Positions 1 through 9,864 of a DNA stretch of 35,973 bases are shown here, in pieces. Both the position numbers and the translations under genes were made by a program. The stretch is from Alphaproteobacteria bacterium BRH_c36 (lineage in GTDB: Bacteria; Pseudomonadota; Alphaproteobacteria; Rhizobiales; Hyphomicrobiaceae): assembly GCA_001516065.1 (NCBI GenBank), contig LOEV01000012.1:1-35973 (forward strand). The letters run 5' to 3'. The notes beneath the pieces were generated by a model. The model made no database searches and was not told where the DNA came from. It saw only the letters and a list, made by a program, of their open reading frames with translations. Every line of letters starts with the position of its first letter. Within the stretch, counting starts at the first letter, position 1.

Positions 1-165
1 ACCTGCGGCTAGGTTCAGAGCGAACTTCTGAATCTGAATCACACTAGCAAGACGGGACACTAGCTTGCGTCTATGCGAAGCAAACCAGCAAAGTTTTTAG
101 TCTGCGGCTAGCGTTCCCGTCAGCTCGACGACCTGCACCCGCTATCGATCGCCTGATCCAGACGG

Positions 166-933
166 CTAGCGGTCACAGGGGAAGGACAGCGCAACGAACG
201 GCGCCAGGACCTTGCAGGTCTTCTGGTGCGCAGCCACACGTCGGGGCGGATCTTGAAGGGCGATGACGCTGACGTTCTGGCGTGCGTCTGCGGGCGTGCT
301 CATCACATCGACCGCCTCCCGCGCACCTTCGGAAAGCTCCTGCTCGGCAACCAGAATGCGTCGGGGCCGAACCGCGGGGACAGGGGCTGGCGGTTGGATT
401 TCGGCCACGGCAAAACGATCCTCGATCGGGTTCCGCTCCGGGTTCGGCGCCGTCTGAGGCCCTATTGACACCGGTTCTTGGGGCCGCGTGGCGATGATCG
501 TTTCTTTCTTTTCATCGATCCGGTCGCAGCGTTCGAGATTGGCCGGCGCTCGCTTCCACATCAGATCCTGGCTGAACATCTTCGAGCCCATGTAGCCCGT
601 GACCTTCAGTTTCGTCCGGCTTACCCGTTCGAGTGCAACGTCATACTTGCGGCGATCGTCAGGGTCGACTATCCAGCCGTGATCCCAGCTTCCGCCGCCG
701 ACGTTGCGCACGTCGCCCAGCAACTGCTGACCACATCCGTGCTGTTCGCGCTTGTTGCTGACCCAGACGATATGGCCGCACAGCATGTTGCGGCCGCATT
801 CCTTGATCTCGACAGCGCCGCGCCCCTTCTGGTCGATCCAAACACCAACCGGAGAACTTTCGGCGTGCGCCGGTGACAGCCCCGCGGTCAGGCCCGCCAG
901 AGTCAGTGCAGTGATGATGGGAATGTGCTTCAT
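166..933 (-). CDS. Exported DUF2147 family protein
   Basis: This 255-residue protein has an N-terminal signal peptide (hydrophobic core ITALTLAGLTAGL, likely cleavage after AHA) and should act in the periplasm. The mature N-terminal half fits the DUF2147 family (PF09917). It has the typical opening PVGVWID, the segment CGHIVWVSN, the WIVDPDDRRKYD block and a GYMGSKMF block before W-KR. No enzymatic role is established for the family. The C-terminal ~110 residues are proline- and arginine-rich, look disordered and are not part of the domain. The frame is open upstream to 1092, but the start at 933 puts the signal peptide at the N-terminus. A start at 954 is possible, and neither has a strong Shine-Dalgarno. 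The gene is transcribed away from hemF's upstream side and shares no operon with it. Family call good, function unknown. Confidence 0.8.
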   Translation of the reverse strand: MKHIPIITALTLAGLTAGLSPAHAESSPVGVWIDQKGRGAVEIKECGRNMLCGHIVWVSNKREQHGCGQQLLGDVRNVGGGSWDHGWIVDPDDRRKYDVALERVSRTKLKVTGYMGSKMFSQDLMWKRAPANLERCDRIDEKKETIIATRPQEPVSIGPQTAPNPERNPIEDRFAVAEIQPPAPVPAVRPRRILVAEQELSEGAREAVDVMSTPADARQNVSVIALQDPPRRVAAHQKTCKVLAPFVALSFPCDR

Positions 934-1220
934 GGGTGAAACGGACCGTCCCATGTCATTTGGAGCCGCCCCTCGGGACGCTCCCGCCTTCAACGCATCG
1001 CAGCCCGTTCGAGGTGCCGCCCCTACAGCCCTGCATGCAACGAATGGCGACTTTGCGGCCAAAGCTGCGGAGGCCTTCGAACTTCGCGACAAGGTTAAAC
1101 ATCACTTAAAAGTCTTAAAAAAGCACTGTGGCAGCCCTGCGTCGAAATAGCGTCGAATTACAAACACTTACTCCTTAGAAAGAGCAATGGCGAGCAGAAG
1201 CCCCGGCCGGAACTGCGCTA

Positions 1221-2132
1221 TCAGGGCCACTTCACCATCGGCGGCATGGAAGACAGAATCGAATCGACATTGCCGCCGGTCTTCAGGCCGAAGATCGTGC
1301 CGCGGTCGTAGAGAAGGTTGAACTCCACGTACTGACCGCGCCGAACGAGTTGTTCGTCGCGCGTGGCTTCCGTCCATTCGGTGGAGTAATTGCGCCGCAC
1401 GATCTGCGGATAGACCTTGTGGAAGGCGCGGCCGACATCCGTTGTGAAGGCGAGCGCGGCTTCGAAGCCGCCTTGTTCGGGATCTGGGGTGAGGTAATCG
1501 TAGAAGATCCCGCCGACGCCACGCATTTCGCCGCGATGCGGCAGGAAGAAGTATTCGTCGCACCACTGCTTGTAGCGGTCATAGTCGGCAACCGCGTGCC
1601 CCTCGCACGCATCCTTCATGGCAGCATGGAACGCGATGGTGTCGGGGTCGTCCTGGGTGCGCCGTTTCGACAGTACAGGTGTCAGATCGGCTCCGCCCCC
1701 GAGCCACCATTTCGACGTCACCACCATTCGCGTGTTCATGTGGACGGCTGGAACGTAGGGATTGTGAGGATGCGCGATGAGCGAGATCCCCGACGCCCAG
1801 AAATGCGGATCGTCTTCCGCCCCAGGGATCTGCTTGCGGAATTCCGGGGCGAACTCACCGTGCACGGTCGAGGTATGCACCCCCACCTTTTCGAATACGC
1901 GTCCATGCATCAGGCTCATTACGCCGCCGCCGCCGGGTTGGCCCGAGACCTTGTCGGTCCGCTCCCATGGTGTCCGCACGAATCTTCCTGCCGGTCTCAG
2001 CGACATCGGCATACCCCTCGGCAGATCGTCTTCGAGATCTTCGAAGGCCGAGCAGATCTGGTCCCTGATGTCTTCGAACCAACTGCGCGCGGCGTCTTTT
2101 GCCGCATCGAGGTCGAAATTATCGGTTGCCAT
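1221..2132 (-). CDS. hemF: Oxygen-dependent coproporphyrinogen III oxidase
   Basis: HemF converts coproporphyrinogen III to protoporphyrinogen IX in the cytosol, using O2 for two oxidative decarboxylations in haem synthesis. The 303-residue product matches the usual family length. It carries the glycine-rich [19 protein letters not shown] region, the [12 protein letters not shown] segment with the conserved His and Arg, [11 protein letters not shown], and the typical C-terminal [10 protein letters not shown]. The ATG at 2132 was chosen because family members start near here. The frame stays open upstream to 2261, but that stretch (rich in R, G, A) does not resemble HemF. AAGGGA lies about 14 bases before the ATG, so initiation is not strongly marked. 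It stands alone here, and its product feeds haem to proteins such as the bc1 complex encoded nearby. Confidence 0.95.
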   Translation of the reverse strand: MATDNFDLDAAKDAARSWFEDIRDQICSAFEDLEDDLPRGMPMSLRPAGRFVRTPWERTDKVSGQPGGGGVMSLMHGRVFEKVGVHTSTVHGEFAPEFRKQIPGAEDDPHFWASGISLIAHPHNPYVPAVHMNTRMVVTSKWWLGGGADLTPVLSKRRTQDDPDTIAFHAAMKDACEGHAVADYDRYKQWCDEYFFLPHRGEMRGVGGIFYDYLTPDPEQGGFEAALAFTTDVGRAFHKVYPQIVRRNYSTEWTEATRDEQLVRRGQYVEFNLLYDRGTIFGLKTGGNVDSILSSMPPMVKWP

Positions 2133-2405
2133 GCTATTGAGCTTGTCCCTTGCCGAAGTCGCTTTCGCGACCCATCTATTGTGGCTTAGCACAAATGCGC
2201 CGCCCGCCATAAGCCCGCGGCCATCATAGCCAGGCCGCCACCTTACAGTTGGCGAAATCACAAAATTCGTCGCGAAGGCGTCGCCATTGTTCCTTGCGTC
2301 ACCGAACAGGTCGACGCATGGAAATCAGGGCTTTCCCCGGGGCATCCCCCGCGGCGACACCGCCCCAGTCGACGCATGATGGCCGTCGTGCCGGAGAGAC
2401 TTGAA

Positions 2406-4268
2406 ATGTTGAGCATGCTTGCCGATCGCATTTTCACGGCACTCGAGACGAGTCGCGATCCCTTCCCCGAGGCGCGCGCCGGCATGCCCCCGCGCGAATT
2501 CATCGCCTTCGTCGTCTATTACGTCCGTCCCTTCTGGAAGCTGCTGCTCGCTTCGTCGCTGCTGGCGGCGACCGTCGCACTCATCGAGGTATCGTTGTTC
2601 GCGGTGCTGGGCGCACTCGTCGACTGGCTCTCGAAGTCCGACCGGGCGACGTTCTGGGACGAGCATGGCAGCTTCCTTATTGGAATGCTCGTCCTCATCC
2701 TGGTTATCCTGCCGATCCTGAAATTCTTCTACGAAGCCGTCATTCACCAGGCGTTGATGGGCAACATCGCCATGCGCACCCGCTGGCAGGCGCACCGCTA
2801 CGTGCTGCGCCAGTCGCTTGGCTTTTTCCAGGACGACTTTGCCGGCCGAGTCGCGACCAAGGTGATGCAGACTTCGCTCTCGGTGCGCCAGTTCGTGCTG
2901 ACGCTGGCCGAGGTGATCTTATACGTCAGCGTCTACTTCACCGGCGCGCTGATTGCCTTTGCCGCTGCCGATTTGAGACTCGCCGTCCCAATGCTGATTT
3001 GGCTCGCCGGTTACTTCGTGGTCGGGCGCTACTTCATTCCGCGCCTGCGCGCCATCTCAGAAGAGCAGTCGGATGCGCGCTCTATCATGACCGGGCGCAT
3101 CGTCGACAGCTACACCAACATTCAGACCGTCAAGATGTTTGCCCATGCCGACCGCGAGGACGCCTACGCCCGCGACAGCATGCAGGGCTTCCTCGACACC
3201 GTTAACAAGCAGATGCGTCTCGTCACGCTGATGACAGTCGCCCTGAATGCATTGAACGCCTTGCTGCTCGTGTCCGTCGCCGGACTCGGAATCTGGCTGT
3301 GGACGGGCAGCGCCGTTACGGCCGGCTCTCTTGCCTTCACCGTCGGCCTCGTGATGCGGATGCAGGGCATGTCGCACTGGATCATGTGGGAAGTCGCCCA
3401 CCTGTTCGAACATATCGGTGTCATCCAGGATGGCATCGGTACGCTGACTCGTGAGCAAACCGTCGTCGACGTGCCGGCGGCCAAGCCGCTCGTCGTCACA
3501 AAGGGGGCCATCGAATTCGAAGCCGTCAAGTTCCACTACGGTAAGGAAGGCGGGATCATCGATAACCTGTCACTGTCGATCAGGCCCGGCCAGAAAGTCG
3601 GGCTGGTCGGCCGCTCGGGCGCCGGCAAGTCGACGCTCGTCAACCTGTTGTTGCGCTTCTACGATCTGGAAAGCGGGCGGATCAGAATCGACGGCCAGGA
3701 CATCGCCAACGTCGCCCAGCAGAGCCTGCGCGGCGAGATCGGCATGGTGACGCAGGATACTTCGCTTCTGCACCGCTCCGTCTACGACAACATCGTCTAC
3801 GGCCGTCCGGGCGCCACGCGCGAAGAAGCCATTGCCGCCGCCAAGCGCGCTCATGCCAACGACTTCATCCTGGGCCTCGTCGATCCCAGCGGACGCACGG
3901 GCTACGATGCGCATGTGGGCGAGCGCGGCGTCAAGCTGTCGGGGGGGCAGCGCCAGCGCATCGCCATCGCACGCGTGCTGTTGAAGAACGCGCCGATCCT
4001 GATCCTTGACGAAGCCACCAGCGCGCTCGATTCGGAAGTGGAAGCCGCCATCCAGGAGAGCCTTAACGACCTGATGGCCGGCAAGACGGTGATCGCCATT
4101 GCTCACCGCCTGTCGACGATCGCGGCGATGGATCGGCTCATCATCATGGATCAAGGCGCCGTCGTCGAGGACGGGGCACACGCAGAACTGATTGCTCGCG
4201 GCGGCCTCTACGCCGACCTTTGGGCCCGCCAATCCGGCGGTTTCCTGGCGCAGGAGGCGGCGGAGTAA
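2406..4268 (+). CDS. ABC exporter, fused permease and ATPase (ABCB type)
   Basis: This is a half-size ABC exporter of 620 residues that would act as a homodimer in the inner membrane. Residues ~30-320 form the six-helix type-1 exporter domain. Residues ~370-605 form the ATPase. Walker A (GRSGAGKS, ~402), the signature LSGGQRQR (~511), Walker B with catalytic Glu (ILILDEATSALD, ~530) and the H-loop (IAHR) are all intact, so it should hydrolyse ATP. The substrate cannot be read from sequence; the MsbA/ATM1-like architecture allows lipids, peptides or conjugates. The start at 2406 has GGAGAG seven bases upstream, which is better than the in-frame ATG at 2376. It is convergent with the truncated haemoglobin gene downstream and is not in an obvious operon. 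Confidence 0.9.
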   Translation: MLSMLADRIFTALETSRDPFPEARAGMPPREFIAFVVYYVRPFWKLLLASSLLAATVALIEVSLFAVLGALVDWLSKSDRATFWDEHGSFLIGMLVLILVILPILKFFYEAVIHQALMGNIAMRTRWQAHRYVLRQSLGFFQDDFAGRVATKVMQTSLSVRQFVLTLAEVILYVSVYFTGALIAFAAADLRLAVPMLIWLAGYFVVGRYFIPRLRAISEEQSDARSIMTGRIVDSYTNIQTVKMFAHADREDAYARDSMQGFLDTVNKQMRLVTLMTVALNALNALLLVSVAGLGIWLWTGSAVTAGSLAFTVGLVMRMQGMSHWIMWEVAHLFEHIGVIQDGIGTLTREQTVVDVPAAKPLVVTKGAIEFEAVKFHYGKEGGIIDNLSLSIRPGQKVGLVGRSGAGKSTLVNLLLRFYDLESGRIRIDGQDIANVAQQSLRGEIGMVTQDTSLLHRSVYDNIVYGRPGATREEAIAAAKRAHANDFILGLVDPSGRTGYDAHVGERGVKLSGGQRQRIAIARVLLKNAPILILDEATSALDSEVEAAIQESLNDLMAGKTVIAIAHRLSTIAAMDRLIIMDQGAVVEDGAHAELIARGGLYADLWARQSGGFLAQEAAE

Positions 4269-4331
4269 AGGGGGGCTGATTTGCTCCTCGCGCTCCGGAC
4301 CAGTCGGAACGGCATCGTTGAGCAAGACAAG

Positions 4332-4356
4332 GACCCCCGAGCGCAGCCCCGGGGTC
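4332..4356. terminator. Possible hairpin between convergent genes
   Basis: GACCCC at 4332-4337 can pair with GGGGTC at 4351-4356. The hairpin sits between the stop of the ABC exporter and the convergent truncated haemoglobin gene. The stem is only 6 bp and no clear T-run follows on either strand, so this is a weak candidate for a shared terminator. Confidence 0.3.
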
Positions 4357-4377
4357 TGCTGCGTGCGGATCGTTCTC

Positions 4378-4836
4378 TTAATTGCTCTTGGCGGTGACGA
4401 CTTCCTCGCGCTGGGCTTCCAGCCCGGCCATCAGCTCACCGATTTCCTTCTCGCCAACTCCAAGTTGGTAGAACGTTGTCTTGCATTCGGTCAGGACGAT
4501 ATCAAATTCGCGATTGGAGATGCTCAAATGGGCATGGCCATTGCCCATGTCGCGACCGAAGTAGATTTTCGGTCCGCCGGTATTCTCCATGACCCAGGTT
4601 GCAAGGATCAATTTGAACGCTGCCCGTTCGTTCTGCTCGTGGACCAGGTTGATTGCCGTGTTTTGGTTCAGTGTCTTATTGACGTAGAGCCGGTCCACCA
4701 GATCATCGACGGCCGCAGCGACACCTTTATATCCGCCGATGCGCTCGTAAAGCGACTTCTCTTCTGCGCTGGCCGGCACTACAATAGCAATCGCCAATGC
4801 CAAAAACCCCATAGCTGCATTCAAGATTACTTTCAT
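4378..4836 (-). CDS. Exported group 1 truncated haemoglobin
   Basis: This 152-residue protein has a clear signal peptide (positive MK start, hydrophobic core GFLALAIAIVV, cleavage near ASA). It is followed by a group 1 truncated haemoglobin domain (PF01152): SLYERIGGYKGV at ~28, the WVMENTGGPKIYFGRDMG stretch at ~81, and a proximal haem ligand position at His101 in GHAHLSIS. The usual B10/E-helix region is divergent. Known members bind O2 or NO in the cytosol. Here the leader suggests a periplasmic haem protein, perhaps in NO or redox handling, which is inference. GGAGG lies nine bases before the ATG, so the start and therefore the signal peptide are well supported. A lone gene convergent with the ABC exporter. 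Confidence 0.85.
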   Translation of the reverse strand: MKVILNAAMGFLALAIAIVVPASAEEKSLYERIGGYKGVAAAVDDLVDRLYVNKTLNQNTAINLVHEQNERAAFKLILATWVMENTGGPKIYFGRDMGNGHAHLSISNREFDIVLTECKTTFYQLGVGEKEIGELMAGLEAQREEVVTAKSN

Positions 4837-5062
4837 CGATCATTTCCTCCATCACAGACTGCCTAGTTTTCCTCGGAGTCATGTCGCCCCCCGGGCCCAT
4901 CTTCCGCCTGCAAATGTTTGTGCAGCATCGACTGCACGCCATCAGCCGGGCACGCGTTGGACCGTGAACGATCTCGTTTAGGTGACCGCCTCTCTCGTGC
5001 GCTGTGGCAGGATAGATCCGAATTAGATTGTGCGCAATATAATACGGCGTTTCACTGCGGGA

Positions 5063-5533
5063 TCAGCCATATGGACTTGCGTTTCCCATCGCCACTTGCC
5101 TCAGCGCCTCGCCGACGATCATCGCAGCAGCAAGCGCCACGTTCAGCGAGCGCCTGTGATCCCGCATGGGGACCTTCACGGCGACGTCGGCAACCTTGGC
5201 GACTGCATCGGGAACGCCAGCGGTTTCGCGGCCCATCATGACGATGTCGCCAGTGTGATAGGCAAGGTCTGTATAGGGCCGCTCGGCTTTCGTCGTCGCC
5301 AGAACCAGCCGCATCCCCCGCTCCCGCCGCCAAGCCTCGAACGCAGCGAAACTAATATGCCGCCGCCACTCGACATCACCGAGATAGTCGAGTCCCGCCC
5401 GCTTCAACGCGCGGTCGCTCATGTCGAAGCCCGCGGGCCCTATGATATCGATGGCGACGTCGAGACAAGCCCCGAGCCGGAGCAGCGTGCCGGTGTTCTG
5501 CGCGATGTCGGGCTGGTAGAGAGCAATGCGCAT
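5063..5533 (-). CDS. trmL: tRNA (cytidine(34)-2'-O)-methyltransferase
   Basis: TrmL is a SPOUT-family enzyme that methylates the ribose of the wobble C or U (cmnm5U) in tRNA-Leu isoacceptors using S-adenosylmethionine. The 156-residue protein starts MRIALYQPDIAQNTG. The trefoil-knot motifs follow: the N-terminal NTG with LLRLGA, GRETAGVP at ~105, and the C-terminal PMRD-RRSLNVALAAA SAM-binding knot. Length and motifs fit TrmL, which functions as a homodimer in the cytosol. The frame is open 18 codons further upstream, but the conserved family start is the ATG at 5533. It is divergent from petA, leaving about 260 bp for both promoters. trmL next to petABC is, as I recall, common in rhizobia. 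Confidence 0.92.
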   Translation of the reverse strand: MRIALYQPDIAQNTGTLLRLGACLDVAIDIIGPAGFDMSDRALKRAGLDYLGDVEWRRHISFAAFEAWRRERGMRLVLATTKAERPYTDLAYHTGDIVMMGRETAGVPDAVAKVADVAVKVPMRDHRRSLNVALAAAMIVGEALRQVAMGNASPYG

Positions 5534-5795
5534 TGATTGAGAGCAACCTTTCGCTGAATCCTGTATTGGTCCTTCGGTGTGCGCCAAATTGCCCTGTGAC
5601 GTAAGCCAAACGCAGGCTTGAGAGCCAAGGCAAACGGTGGCAAACCTGTGGCAATTCGCGCCGCTTCAGCATAACACCCGCCTGCGCGCCTTTTTGCGTA
5701 ATCTGGGTCGGAAAGCCGCCGTGTTGCTTTCACCGGGCAACATGGCGTATGGCGCGCCTTGATTTGACGATGACCCGCTCGAAGGAGGTCGCTCG

Positions 5796-6365
5796 ATGAC
5801 CGCAGACGTCGAAGAACCAAACCGCCGCGATATTGTTGTGGTCGCAGCTTCAGCCTTCGCGGCTGTCGGCGCGGCTTCACTGATCTGGCCGTTCGTCCAC
5901 CAGATGAACCCGGACGCGGGCGCTCAGGCGCTTGCCTCTGCGGAGTTTGATCTGTCACCGGTACAGGAAGGCCAGGCCATCACCGTCATGTGGCGCGGCA
6001 AGCCGGTCTTCATTCGCCACCGGACGGCCGCGGAAATCGAAACGGCCAAGAACGTTCCGGTCGAAGAGCTCCCCGACCCTTTGTCGCGCAACGAAAACCA
6101 GCCGGGCACGCCGGCAACGGACGCCAACCGCACACTTGAAGGCCATGAGAAGTGGCTCGTCATGGTCGGTATCTGTACCCACCTCGGTTGCATCCCGAAA
6201 GGTCAGACGCTGGCAGACGCCAAGGGTGACTTCGGCGGTTGGTTCTGCCCTTGTCACGGGTCGCATTACGATACGGCCGGCCGTATCCGCAAAGGCCCGG
6301 CGCCGCGCAACCTCGATATTCCGCCCTACACCTTCCTTTCGGACACCAAGATCCGCATCGGCTGA
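5796..6365 (+). CDS. petA: Ubiquinol-cytochrome c reductase, Rieske iron-sulfur subunit
   Basis: This is the Rieske subunit of complex III. It moves electrons from ubiquinol at the Qo site to cytochrome c1 on the periplasmic face. The 189-residue protein has an N-terminal anchor helix (~13-34) preceded by NRR, resembling a Tat-type signal anchor. The [2Fe-2S] ligands are visible as CTHLGC (Cys127, His129) and CPCHGSH (Cys151, His154), with Cys132 and Cys153 placed to form the stabilising disulfide. The AAGGAGGT ribosome binding site six bases before the ATG is near perfect. It is the first gene of petABC; petB starts 18 bases after its stop. Confidence 0.97.
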   Translation: MTADVEEPNRRDIVVVAASAFAAVGAASLIWPFVHQMNPDAGAQALASAEFDLSPVQEGQAITVMWRGKPVFIRHRTAAEIETAKNVPVEELPDPLSRNENQPGTPATDANRTLEGHEKWLVMVGICTHLGCIPKGQTLADAKGDFGGWFCPCHGSHYDTAGRIRKGPAPRNLDIPPYTFLSDTKIRIG

Positions 6366-6382
6366 GGAAAGAAAAGCGCACC

Positions 6383-7678
6383 ATGTCTAATCACGCATCG
6401 ACCTATGAGCCGAAGTCAGCAACGGCCAAGTGGTGGGACGAACGCCTGCCTGTGCCGCGCATGATGCACGACCAGTTCGTTGACTTCCCGACGCCGCGAA
6501 ATCTCAATTACCTGTGGACATTCGGTGGGATACTGACGTTCTGCCTCGTTGCGCAGCTGGTGACGGGCATCGTGCTCGCAATGCATTATGTGCCTAGCGC
6601 TGACGACGCCTTCAATTCGGTCGATCACATCCGCCGCGACGTCAACTACGGCTGGCTGCTGCAGTCCTTGCATGCAACCGGCAGTTCGATGTTCTTCCTT
6701 GCGGTCTACATTCACACTTTCCGCGGCCTTTATTACGGCTCCTACCGCGCCCCGCGCGAAATTCTCTGGATTCTCGGCGTCTTCATACTCCTTGCGATGA
6801 TGGCGACCGCATTCCTTGGATATTCGCTGCCTTGGGGGCAGATGAGCTTCTGGGCAGTGACCGTCATCACCAACCTGTTCTCGTCGCTCGATGCGGTGAT
6901 CCCGGGTATGGGCACGGGCATCGTCGAGTGGCTGTGGGGCGGCTATGCAGTCTCGGGAACGACACTGAACCGCTTCTTCTCACTGCATTACCTGCTGCCG
7001 TTCGTGATCTTCGGCCTCGTCATCCTGCACATCTGGGCGCTGCACGTCGCCGGCCAGAACAATCCGACGGGCCTCAACATCAAGACGAAATCCGACTCCG
7101 TGCCGATGTATCCCTATGCCGTCGCCAAGGATGCCGTCGCACTGTTCGCCTTTGTCTTCGTATTCGCCTGGTTCGTTTTGTTCCTGCCTGATTACCTTGG
7201 GCACGCAGACAACTTCATCGAGGCAAACCCGCTCGTCACACCTCCCCACATCGTGCCCGAATGGTACTTCCTGCCGTTCTACGCAATCCTGCGCGCCATC
7301 CCCGACAAGCTCGGCGGCGTTATTGCGATGTTCGCAGCCATTGCGATTTTGGCCTTCATCCCCTGGCTCGATCGCTCGCCAGTTCGCTCGACCAAGTACC
7401 GGCCGATCTACAAATGGTTCTTCTGGCTGTTCTTGTTCTCCTGCCTGGCGCTCGGCTACCTCGGATCGAAGCCGGCGGAAGGAATCTACGTGTTCTGGGC
7501 GCGCATCTTTACCGCCTATTACTTCGCACACTTCCTGCTCGTGATGCCGATCGTCGGCAGTATCGAGACCCCGAGGAAGCTTCCAGGCTCGATCACTGAT
7601 GCGGTGCTCGGAAAATCGCCAGTTCGCGCAGGCGGTGGCGTTCCAGCCGGCGCGGCTGCCGCCCCTGAAGACCGCTGA
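6383..7678 (+). CDS. petB: Cytochrome b subunit of the bc1 complex
   Basis: Cytochrome b carries the two b haems and forms the Qo and Qi quinone sites in the membrane. The 431-residue protein has eight predicted transmembrane helices. Haem ligands fit His97/His202 and His111/His216, at 14-residue spacing in helices B and D. The Qo-site PEWY motif is at 292-295. The start at 6383 has GAGGAAAG upstream and gives the usual N-terminus; the open frame before it overlaps petA and is not coding. The C-terminal tail ends in Gly/Ala/Pro-rich sequence. Unlike Bradyrhizobium-type fbcH, cytochrome b is not fused to c1, since petC is a separate gene 17 bases downstream. Confidence 0.97.
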   Translation: MSNHASTYEPKSATAKWWDERLPVPRMMHDQFVDFPTPRNLNYLWTFGGILTFCLVAQLVTGIVLAMHYVPSADDAFNSVDHIRRDVNYGWLLQSLHATGSSMFFLAVYIHTFRGLYYGSYRAPREILWILGVFILLAMMATAFLGYSLPWGQMSFWAVTVITNLFSSLDAVIPGMGTGIVEWLWGGYAVSGTTLNRFFSLHYLLPFVIFGLVILHIWALHVAGQNNPTGLNIKTKSDSVPMYPYAVAKDAVALFAFVFVFAWFVLFLPDYLGHADNFIEANPLVTPPHIVPEWYFLPFYAILRAIPDKLGGVIAMFAAIAILAFIPWLDRSPVRSTKYRPIYKWFFWLFLFSCLALGYLGSKPAEGIYVFWARIFTAYYFAHFLLVMPIVGSIETPRKLPGSITDAVLGKSPVRAGGGVPAGAAAAPEDR

Positions 7679-7695
7679 GCGAGAGGGACAACACC

Positions 7696-8580
7696 ATGAC
7701 AGCATATAGAACCGTCGTTCCCCTCCGCTCTGCATTGGCGGCCCTTGCCACCCTGGTTTGCACCGGGGCGCCGGCCATAGCCGCTGGAGGAGAAGTCGCC
7801 CACATCGATCGCCACGAGTGGAGCTTTGCGGGATTTGGCGGCCAGTACGACCGCAACCAGTTGCGTCGCGGCTTCCAGGTCTACAAGGAAGTCTGCGCCT
7901 CGTGTCATGCTCTGGAGCGGGTCAAGTTCCGCAATCTGGTGCAGAAGGGGGGACCGGAATTCGATGATGAGGCCGTCAAGGCACTCGCCGCCGAATGGCC
8001 CAACCAGATCAGCGACGGCCCCAATGACGAAGGCGCGATGTTCGAGCGCGTACCCAAGCTCTCCGACAAGATCAAGGGACCCTATAAGAACGAACAGGAA
8101 GCACGCTCCATCCAGAACGGCGCCTATCCCCCCGACCTCTCCTTGATCACGCGGGCCCGCAGCGTCCACAACGAAGCATCCTGGTACATCCACGTACCGA
8201 TGATGATGCGCGACATCCTGACGGGCTATGCCGAGGGCGGCGCGGATTACATGTACGCGCTTCTGACTGGCTACAAGGAGGCCCCCGAGGGCTTCCATCT
8301 GGCCGAGGGCATGAACTACAACGCCTACTTCCCCGGCAACCAGATCGCCATGATCCAGCCGATTCCCGAGGGTGGGGCGGTCGAGTACCAGGAGAACGCT
8401 GGCGCAAAATCGTCCCTGGAGCAGAACGCCAAGGACGTGACCGCGTTCCTCGCCTGGGCCGCCGATCCTTCGCTCAACGAGCGCAAGCAACTCGGGTGGA
8501 CCGTCATGCTCTACCTCATCATCACAACCCTGCTGCTCTATTTCGCAAAGAAGCGGATCTGGTCGCGCGTTAAGCACTGA
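7696..8580 (+). CDS. petC: Cytochrome c1 subunit of the bc1 complex
   Basis: Cytochrome c1 takes electrons from the Rieske cluster and passes them to soluble cytochrome c. The 294-residue precursor has a signal peptide with core ALAALATLVCTGA and cleavage near AIAA. The covalent haem motif CASCH is at 67-71, and a Met axial ligand candidate lies in YFPGNQIAM. A C-terminal anchor helix (GWTVMLYLIITTLLLYF) is followed by basic residues, so the haem domain faces the periplasm. A Shine-Dalgarno-like GAGAGG precedes the ATG. It is the last gene of petABC, with a strong terminator 35 bases after the stop. Confidence 0.97.
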   Translation: MTAYRTVVPLRSALAALATLVCTGAPAIAAGGEVAHIDRHEWSFAGFGGQYDRNQLRRGFQVYKEVCASCHALERVKFRNLVQKGGPEFDDEAVKALAAEWPNQISDGPNDEGAMFERVPKLSDKIKGPYKNEQEARSIQNGAYPPDLSLITRARSVHNEASWYIHVPMMMRDILTGYAEGGADYMYALLTGYKEAPEGFHLAEGMNYNAYFPGNQIAMIQPIPEGGAVEYQENAGAKSSLEQNAKDVTAFLAWAADPSLNERKQLGWTVMLYLIITTLLLYFAKKRIWSRVKH

Positions 8581-8614
8581 TCGCGCAATAGCAGCCGGCC
8601 ACCACGATCAACAG

Positions 8615-8638
8615 AAGGCCCCGCGAGCGGGGCCTTTT
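8615..8638 (+). terminator. Rho-independent terminator of petABC
   Basis: A nine-base-pair perfect stem (AAGGCCCCG / CGGGGCCTT) with a CGAG tetraloop runs into TTTT. It lies 35 bases after the petC stop and before mtnP, so it should separate the bc1 operon from mtnP. Confidence 0.88.
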
Positions 8639-8767
8639 GTGTGCCAGTCACCTTCTAAGCGCACGAGCGGACTTGACCCGGTCAGCTGCTGGCGGCAATC
8701 GGGAGCGACGGCGAGCCGGATCGCGTTTGCCGGGCGTCAGGAAAACAGCTACTAGGGAGACAGACGC

Positions 8768-9640
8768 ATGACCAAAACGGTCCTCGGCATCGTCGGCGGC
8801 AGCGGCTTTTATGATCTGCCAGGCATGACCAACGCCGAATGGCGCCATATCGAGAGTCCGTGGGGCAAGCCTTCCGACGATGTGCTGTTTGCAGAGATCG
8901 ACGGACTTCCCGTTCGCTTCCTGCCGCGCCACGGCCGCGGCCACAAGGTGCCGCCGTCGGCGATCAACTTCCGCGCCAACATCGACGTCCTGAAGCGCGC
9001 CGGCGTCACCGACCTGCTGTCGATCTCGGCGTGCGGCTCGCTGAAAGAAGAATTGCCGCCCGGCCACTTTGTCGTCGTCGACCAGTTCATCGACCGCACG
9101 TTCGCACGCGAAAAGAGCTTCTTTGGCGCCGGCTGCGTTGCCCATGTCTCGGTTGCCGATCCCGTCAGCCCGCTGCTCGCCGATGCGCTCGAGAATGCGG
9201 CGAACGCCGAGAACGTTTCGGTTTCACGCGGCGGAACCTACCTCGTCATGGAGGGCCCGCAATTTTCGACGCGTGCCGAAAGTGAACTGTACCGCTCATG
9301 GGGCTGTTCGGTCATCGGCATGACCAACATGCCTGAAGCCAAGCTCGCGCGGGAAGCCGAGATCTGCTACGCGACGCTTGCGATGGTCACCGATTACGAC
9401 TGCTGGCACAGCGAGCACGAGGCGGTGGATGTCGCCTCCGTCATCGCCATCATGCGCGGCAATACCGAGAAGGCCCAGCGCCTCGTCGCCAATCTTGCAC
9501 GCCATTTCCCGAAGGATCACCCGGACTGCCCTATCGGCACAGACAGGGCTCTCGACGTTGCGATCATCACGCCGCCCGATGCCCGCGATCCCGCCCTGCT
9601 TGCCAAGCTCGACGCGGTTGCCGGGCGCGTGCTCGGATAA
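8768..9640 (+). CDS. mtnP: S-methyl-5'-thioadenosine phosphorylase
   Basis: MtnP cleaves methylthioadenosine with phosphate to adenine and methylthioribose-1-phosphate, in methionine salvage. The 290-residue protein has the family opening GIVGGSGFYDLPGM, the phosphate-binding region LPRHGRGHKVPPS, and SACGSLKEELPPG. The purine/substrate motif GGTYLVMEGPQFSTRAE and the IGMTNMPEAKLAREAEICY block follow. TNMPEA with VTDYDCW is characteristic of MTA phosphorylases rather than general purine nucleoside phosphorylases. AGGGAGA precedes the ATG at good spacing. It sits between the petABC terminator and the ars region and appears to be its own unit. No SAM-responsive riboswitch was recognised in the 130-base leader. 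Confidence 0.95.
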   Translation: MTKTVLGIVGGSGFYDLPGMTNAEWRHIESPWGKPSDDVLFAEIDGLPVRFLPRHGRGHKVPPSAINFRANIDVLKRAGVTDLLSISACGSLKEELPPGHFVVVDQFIDRTFAREKSFFGAGCVAHVSVADPVSPLLADALENAANAENVSVSRGGTYLVMEGPQFSTRAESELYRSWGCSVIGMTNMPEAKLAREAEICYATLAMVTDYDCWHSEHEAVDVASVIAIMRGNTEKAQRLVANLARHFPKDHPDCPIGTDRALDVAIITPPDARDPALLAKLDAVAGRVLG

Positions 9641-9864
9641 GGCCGGTCGAGCCCTGCACCACGAAGAAAAGCTTCGCGACTTTGCCATTCCGCTTGGATG
9701 GCGCTGCGCGTGGGACTATTGGCTCCTTGAGCCGAATCCACTTGCGAAAAACCGCTTCTCTATCGATTTCAAGGCGCTGCACTGCATAGCTGAAGCCGGT
9801 ACCGGGCGAGCAAAAACCGGTGTCGGCCGATCCCCGATGTCTGCATCGTTCTTGCGCATTCCCG

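Noticed and set aside
1118-1183. A 21-codon frame on the minus strand starting GTG after AAGGAG, downstream of hemF.
   Set aside because: Spacing to the GTG is only three bases, the peptide has no recognisable features, and no terminator follows clearly.
7519-8577. Long open frame on the minus strand opposite petC and the end of petB (352 codons).
   Set aside because: It mirrors the codon pattern of genuine petC, which has haem motif, signal peptide and terminator; the opposite product resembles no protein.
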